Under the pieces are notes generated by a model that ran no database searches, was not told the origin of the DNA, and saw nothing but the letters and a program-made list of their open reading frames with translations. A stretch of 64,000 bases of DNA from contig NZ_VDEZ01000001.1 of NCBI RefSeq assembly GCF_017922435.1, forward strand, positions 372,001 through 436,000. Direction: 5' to 3'. The stretch's first letter is position 1. Every line of letters starts with the position of its first letter. The position numbers and the translations under genes are program-made. Positions 59,793-64,000 of this stretch are shown here, piece after piece. Source of the DNA: Thalassospira sp. ER-Se-21-Dark. Its GTDB lineage: Bacteria > Pseudomonadota > Alphaproteobacteria > Rhodospirillales > Thalassospiraceae.

Positions 59793-61346
59793 CTAGCCGC
59801 GAGCGAGGTACCACTTACTCAGTTGAGCCTCGTCCAAGGAATAATAATCCAGCAGATTTTCAGTATCCAATCGCCGACGATATAATCTCAGAGCCCCGTG
59901 ATTTATGGCATTGAATAATTTGCTATAGGTCAGGCCCATATGATTGTACTTGGCGACAGCTCTAGATAACTGGATCGTTCTTTTACCTGTAGCCGGTCGC
60001 TTGGCGTTTTCTCGCAAACCATCCAACCAGTCATCGACGGCTTGCCTGTCATACCACCACTTTGGCCAGCCGTCCTTTTCGGGCGAATGAAATGGATTAA
60101 GAATGCTCGCGGCACTCAGACTGTAGAGCGAGTGAAGGGACAGACCGAGCTCTTCTGAAAGCTCCTTTCTTCCGACAAAACGCGATCTGGTTTCGCCATA
60201 TTCCCGCACACTGTCACGATGCACGCAGATCATCTTACCATAGCTGGTGTCGAAGGGTTTGCTCTGAAGGTAATGCCGGTCGACAAGGCGTTTGAATTCC
60301 TGGCGACCAACGCCCAATTGCTTTCGAGCAATAAAGCCCGGCACATAAATCCGTCGATCACGCTTCTTAAGTACAGAAGGACACCCTCTGCCTGTCAAAA
60401 TGCGATCATTCAGTCGACGGTTCATGTAATCCTGAAGCCCGTCAAACAGGAACCCCAACTCCTTTTGCTGTGAAACCAGGCTTTTGTAAAAACCACCGAA
60501 CATCCAGTGCATCACAATTGCACCATTCGGCGCACCTTTACCCGCACATATATCATCGAGGAATTTGAAATACCCGGAGGGCCAATTAACCAATGCGCCG
60601 GAAGCATGATCCATCTTTTCAATCATGTTTTCAGGTCTTGCTTCCAACCATCCATGGTCGATATCACCTTCTCCACGCCAAGAGCGCATCGCCAAGAAGG
60701 ATATCGTCTGCAGGAGCATATAAAGATCGCCATCCACAATCTGTTTCGGGAAACCAAACTCGGTCAAATCGAATTTGGTACCAAGGAACTTGTTAGAGAT
60801 GAGTTGCATGAGTGCTCTGACTGAGTCCGAGCACTCACTTCCGTGACCTCTATACTGACACCCGGGTAGACAGGGGGCTATGCGCCCCCTGTTGAAAGTT
60901 ACGGGCTCCTTGCAAGCAGGACAGGCGTCACGCAACAATTCACCATGTTCCGGACAGTGCGTAACGGCTTTCAGATCCCACAAACCCGAAACGAAGCCTT
61001 TTTCGCGCAAGCATGAAAAACAGACACGTTGACTTGGCCAATAAAGGTATTGTTTGGGGATAATTTCTCCCATCGACAGGATAACGTGTAGATTGTTTCC
61101 CTTCGCACTTACGTAGTAGCAGAGGGACTTCATCTCCGCATCCGAAGCGCCAACAACTTTAGCTAAGCGCCCGAGACGGTTACTCATCTTGGACAAGGTT
61201 TCTTCCGTGAGATTAACCCCGGCCAAGTTTCCGATCCAAGACATGCGTGGATACCGGTTCAGTTCGGCTATTCTGATCAGATAGCCGACCAGACTCTCGT
61301 TTTGGATCGGGGGCGATTTAAAAAGGAGGGATCTAGAGGAGGTCAT
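59793..61346 (-). CDS. tniQ: TniQ-family transposition target protein
   Basis: The product is about 517 residues. It opens with SLVGYLIRIAELNRYPRMSW, the typical TniQ start. A zinc-binding segment follows (CFSCLREKGFVSGLWD, then THCPEHGELL and ACPACKEPV, near residues 105-150). The C-terminal half has helix-turn-helix-like parts (RKELSEELGLSLHSLYSLSA). TniQ family proteins direct TniA/TniB-type transposases to their target. The ATG at 61346 follows GGAGGAAAGG and overlaps tniB by 14 bp; ATG 61418 is inside tniB. The long C-terminal region beyond a typical 400 residues may read a specific target site. Confidence 0.92.
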   Translation of the reverse strand: MTSSRSLLFKSPPIQNESLVGYLIRIAELNRYPRMSWIGNLAGVNLTEETLSKMSNRLGRLAKVVGASDAEMKSLCYYVSAKGNNLHVILSMGEIIPKQYLYWPSQRVCFSCLREKGFVSGLWDLKAVTHCPEHGELLRDACPACKEPVTFNRGRIAPCLPGCQYRGHGSECSDSVRALMQLISNKFLGTKFDLTEFGFPKQIVDGDLYMLLQTISFLAMRSWRGEGDIDHGWLEARPENMIEKMDHASGALVNWPSGYFKFLDDICAGKGAPNGAIVMHWMFGGFYKSLVSQQKELGFLFDGLQDYMNRRLNDRILTGRGCPSVLKKRDRRIYVPGFIARKQLGVGRQEFKRLVDRHYLQSKPFDTSYGKMICVHRDSVREYGETRSRFVGRKELSEELGLSLHSLYSLSAASILNPFHSPEKDGWPKWWYDRQAVDDWLDGLRENAKRPATGKRTIQLSRAVAKYNHMGLTYSKLFNAINHGALRLYRRRLDTENLLDYYSLDEAQLSKWYLARG

Positions 61347-62298
61347 AGATATTGGCCTTTCCTCCATCTTTGTCCCTTGGTTTCTTCTTTTTCCCAGGAC
61401 GGATCGTTGCTTGCCCAACCTCGAAGGTCACAGGTCCCAATTCCTGCACAGCATCTTGTAGATGGCGAAACCGGAGTGTCTCATCTCCCTCAATCACTGC
61501 TTTCTCGGTCGCACGATAGACAGCTTTCATCATGTGACCGAGAAGTCCTTTATTCTCGTCGACCACATATTTGATCGCGCTCGGATCATTCAAAGCGGAC
61601 AATTCAGGCCTTGGGAGTGGCAAGTGCTTGTTCAGCATATGAAAGAATAGGAAGACGGATCTGCGGTTTTCGTCCGTATCAAGATCAAAGGGCACAATGC
61701 CGATCTTGCCGTTTCTTCTCGTCTCAAGCTGTGGGTTCAGTGCGAAAATGTTATGAACTTCAGGCAGCCCCGCAAACACGATCGGTTTGCGCAATATCTC
61801 TACCTGAGTTTTTAACCAGTCTGCCGCATCGTACTGTCGTTTTGCACTCCCGCGGTTGGTCAGATGCTGAAACTCATCAAAGATCAGCATCTCGACACCC
61901 GTGCGATCAACGTAGTCTTTGATCCGAAGCTCCATGTCCTGCCGGGTGCCTTTCACACTCGACAGGTCTCCTAGAGCCATGAGTATGCTCGCTGCAAGGT
62001 TCTTGATCGTACAACTCTCAGGTACAATAACGAACAGTACCTTCTTGAATTGGCCGCTCTCGTTGTGAAGATTGCAGTAATCCTCAATGATGGAGGTCTT
62101 ACCAGCTCCTGTTTCACCTACCATTGTCAGAATTCCTGGCCGGGCAGCATGACGTCCTGTTTGATGGAAATTCGCAATTTTGGTCAGCGCATCCTGAAAG
62201 GCATCATGTGCAATCCTGCGATCCCGAAATGCTGCAAGTTTAATAGCCTGCTCTTCGGTAAGAAGTTTCTCGAACTCATGCATCAGCTTCGCCCCCAT
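61333..62298 (-). CDS. tniB: TniB-family AAA+ ATPase transposition regulator
   Basis: This 321-residue protein is a TnsC-like regulator. Walker A (MVGETGAGKTSIIEDYC) lies near residue 60 and Walker B (MLIFDEFQHL) near residue 137, with the arginine-finger region (LETRRNGKIGIVPFDL) near 190. TniB forms ATP-dependent filaments on DNA and recruits TniA and TniQ. ATG 62298 follows GGAAGG; ATG 62283 overlaps the tniA stop and is also possible. The C-terminal tail (PGKKKKPRDKDGGKANIYDL) is basic. Confidence 0.92.
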   Translation of the reverse strand: MGAKLMHEFEKLLTEEQAIKLAAFRDRRIAHDAFQDALTKIANFHQTGRHAARPGILTMVGETGAGKTSIIEDYCNLHNESGQFKKVLFVIVPESCTIKNLAASILMALGDLSSVKGTRQDMELRIKDYVDRTGVEMLIFDEFQHLTNRGSAKRQYDAADWLKTQVEILRKPIVFAGLPEVHNIFALNPQLETRRNGKIGIVPFDLDTDENRRSVFLFFHMLNKHLPLPRPELSALNDPSAIKYVVDENKGLLGHMMKAVYRATEKAVIEGDETLRFRHLQDAVQELGPVTFEVGQATIRPGKKKKPRDKDGGKANIYDLL

Positions 62299-64000
62299 CA
62301 CGGTTTTGCCTTCCCGCACGAGAAGACCTCCATCCCCGTCGTTTCAATTCCTCGTCAAGTTCTTCAGGCGACTGAAATGGTGAAGTGAATTCGGTATCTG
62401 GCATGACATCGTCATTATCATCTTCAGCAGCCGCGTCCGAAGCAGGCAGCGGACCATTATTGTTGCCGGCTTTCCTTTCCTCGCTGCTGACACGGTTGGC
62501 CGCCTTGCGTTTCCTTTTTTGGCGACTTTTAATGAGATCTTCAGCCACTTCGAACAATGACTGCCGCACTTCGAGAAATTCATCTTCCGAGGATTTTCTC
62601 AGGTCGAGCTTTTGCTTAAGCATCGCTTTGCGAATAATGCGATGACGCCAAATCGATAGTTGCGACGCATATGTCTCGTAAATGCATGTGACTGGGAGGA
62701 AAACCTTCGCATGAGGGTCCTCGACAAAGATCGTCGACAAGTCCTCGGGATCAAATTTGACGCGAACGTTCGGGTTTACATTCTTCCCTGATCCATTTTT
62801 CATCAGACGCTGCCGAAGCAACTGCACGGCATCCGACTGATAGCTCAATCCCATGATCTTGATACCGGCTCGGGTCAGCTTTTTTAGCTTAACCTTGAAC
62901 AGCAATACAGACAGGTCTTGCTGATCGGAGATGAAACGAACCGGATGCTTCTGCACGCCGTCCTGCCATTTCTCCAGCGGAAACTGATCCAGCGTCGAAT
63001 GAACTGTAACCGCATAATCATCGACGATGAATTTCGTCAGCAGGAACTCCAAATCCTCAATTGTTAAACAGGCGGCATCCTCAGACGGATAGTCACCTCT
63101 TTGTTCTGGATTGGAAAATGTTGTGCCGGGCAAGGCATGGATCAGCTTCGTGTTTAACGTTCCGAAGAAGCGTTCAACTGCGCCCTTATAATGAGGTGTT
63201 CGAGCCGGATTATATTCCAGTGAAACACCTAGCTGACTGCAACTGTCCTGCAAATCTTGCGAGTGGAACTCCAGACCATTGTCGAGAACCAAAGTGTCCA
63301 TCAAACCAAAACACGGCCACTCTGATGAGAATTTAGAGTCCATCATGGTACCTGGTTGGGCTTTGACTTGCGACAATACTTGTTCGAGATATTGCTCTTT
63401 GGGAAGGATTGCATGCTTCAAGCAATGCATGACAGAAACATAGCTCGGCGCTTCAAAGCTAATGTAGAACCCAACAGGCATTCGACTGTAAAGGTCCAAA
63501 GCGACTGTTAACCAAGGCCTTCCAATAACCCGCCCTGACTGAAGCCTCAGGATGATGTCCATCAAGTGATGATCCACTTGCACAATGTGCAAAGGAAATC
63601 TCGCACCGACGCCAGTTCCGACAGCGGCAAAAACCTTGTCAGCTTCTTTTCGTCCTTTCTGGGCTGCCATCACTTCATAGGGATTGAGCCCTGCAAGAAA
63701 ACGGTAGATGCTTCGCGCCGAGGGTACATGCATACGCCCAGCTTCTGGGTGAAGTTTGTTTTCTTTTACCAACCGGCCTTTAAACAGCTTGAAAACATCG
63801 AGTTTCGTCTTCGGGGTTCGGATGAGGTAGTGATCCTCGATAACTTCCTGAAGTATTTCAAACGACCGGTTGCACAGACATGTCGGTCGTCGCCCCTTCA
63901 CATGGTGCCGTGGAAGAAGAGCCGTGATGTTCCGCCCACCTTTGATCCAGGCATCATACCATCTCCAAATTGCTGTGAAACTTGGCGGCATGGAAATCCC
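62276..64000 (-). CDS. tniA: TniA/TnsB-type DDE transposase, 5' end beyond the window
   Basis: At least 574 residues are visible and the frame is open at base 64000, so the start lies outside. The DDE catalytic core is visible: HIVQVDHHLMDIIL (first Asp near visible residue 139), TLVLDNGLEFHS (second Asp near 237) and GAVERFFGTLN (Glu near 273). A Mu-transposase C-terminal barrel region and a basic, low-complexity tail (RQKRKRKAANRVSSEERKAG) follow; the tail should contact TniB. Helix-turn-helix DNA-binding domains are expected upstream of the visible part. It is the last of three tni genes, transcribed toward the left. Confidence 0.95.
   Translation of the reverse strand, partial: GISMPPSFTAIWRWYDAWIKGGRNITALLPRHHVKGRRPTCLCNRSFEILQEVIEDHYLIRTPKTKLDVFKLFKGRLVKENKLHPEAGRMHVPSARSIYRFLAGLNPYEVMAAQKGRKEADKVFAAVGTGVGARFPLHIVQVDHHLMDIILRLQSGRVIGRPWLTVALDLYSRMPVGFYISFEAPSYVSVMHCLKHAILPKEQYLEQVLSQVKAQPGTMMDSKFSSEWPCFGLMDTLVLDNGLEFHSQDLQDSCSQLGVSLEYNPARTPHYKGAVERFFGTLNTKLIHALPGTTFSNPEQRGDYPSEDAACLTIEDLEFLLTKFIVDDYAVTVHSTLDQFPLEKWQDGVQKHPVRFISDQQDLSVLLFKVKLKKLTRAGIKIMGLSYQSDAVQLLRQRLMKNGSGKNVNPNVRVKFDPEDLSTIFVEDPHAKVFLPVTCIYETYASQLSIWRHRIIRKAMLKQKLDLRKSSEDEFLEVRQSLFEVAEDLIKSRQKRKRKAANRVSSEERKAGNNNGPLPASDAAAEDDNDDVMPDTEFTSPFQSPEELDEELKRRGWRSSRAGRQNRDGGEADA

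Larger units (their letters stand above)
42181..64000. mobile_element. Putative TniABQ (Tn5053/Tn7-like) transposon carrying defence genes, right end outside the window
   Basis: The right part encodes TniQ, TniB and TniA in the order typical of Tn5053/Tn402-family elements, with tniA nearest the expected outer end beyond 64 kb. The left border is proposed at the array starting 42181. The cargo would then be two unknown genes, a Druantia-like operon, a NERD/helicase gene, antitoxin-like genes and a Fic fusion. The alternative is that the tni genes belong to a smaller element starting between 57 and 59.8 kb; no array was found there. No resolvase gene is seen inside the window. Confidence 0.5.

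Noticed and set aside
59793-64000. CRISPR-associated transposon (type V-K or I-F)
   Set aside because: TniQ, TniB and TniA are present, but no Cas12k or Cascade gene, no repeat array and no tracrRNA-like region were seen in the window. The sequence beyond 64 kb was not available.
1-64000. tRNA, rRNA or integrase-type attachment sites
   Set aside because: I looked for tRNA cloverleaf ends and tyrosine or serine recombinase genes and saw none; the island seems to be driven by the tni genes instead.

Overview
The window looks chromosomal and alphaproteobacterial, most like a marine Rhodospirillales such as Thalassospira. That is inferred from gene order and protein style; no database search was run. 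By eye, the left 36 kb averages about 55% GC with tightly overlapping operons. The right 28 kb is a mosaic of very different composition and reads as an accessory island.

1-4.7 kb (+): the end of a respiratory nitrate reductase operon (narH 3' part, narJ, narI), a parvulin-type prolyl isomerase, a beta-carbonic anhydrase and a DUF2478-type protein. 5.0-16.1 kb: a tricarboxylate uptake and catabolism cluster. It has a TctC binding protein, a fused TctA-TctB permease, a PrpF-family isomerase/tautomerase, an isocitrate/isopropylmalate dehydrogenase-family enzyme, a TctD/TctE-like two-component pair, TcuA/TcuB-like tricarballylate oxidation proteins and a GntR/FCD regulator. A terminator between tctC and tctAB probably keeps the binding protein in excess.

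16.3-34.9 kb: a hydroxamate-siderophore region. It holds a phosphopantetheinyl transferase, FecI/FecR regulators, a TonB-dependent receptor with a signalling domain, FhuC/D/B-type ABC uptake, an FhuF-like reductase, a second ECF sigma factor, an ornithine/lysine N-monooxygenase, a single-module NRPS (A-PCP-TE, no condensation domain), an IucB-like acyltransferase, a MATE exporter and a Cys/Met-metabolism PLP enzyme. Three related Fur-like operators precede the two sigma genes and the receptor gene. A DUF418 membrane protein gene follows.

36.2-64 kb: a defence and transposon island. A 1733-residue protein with a probable N-terminal nuclease and a STAND-type NTPase (Avs-like) lies between two repeat arrays. 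To the right are two unrecognised genes, then a Druantia-like operon: DruA (DUF4338), two proteins I cannot name, a giant DruE-type DUF1998 helicase, and a NERD-like nuclease/SF1 helicase. Next come a ParS/MbcA-like protein, an orphan AbrB-type antitoxin and an AbiEi-like/Fic fusion. The island ends in tniQ-tniB-tniA (minus strand), running off the right edge.

The main structural signal is three homologous arrays of 17-bp TGNCA-N7-TGNCA sites (near 4.8, 36.4 and 42.2 kb) whose sites A to C keep the same spacing. They resemble transposase-binding ends of Tn7/Tn5053-family elements and suggest repeated insertions, the latest perhaps carrying the Druantia-like operon.
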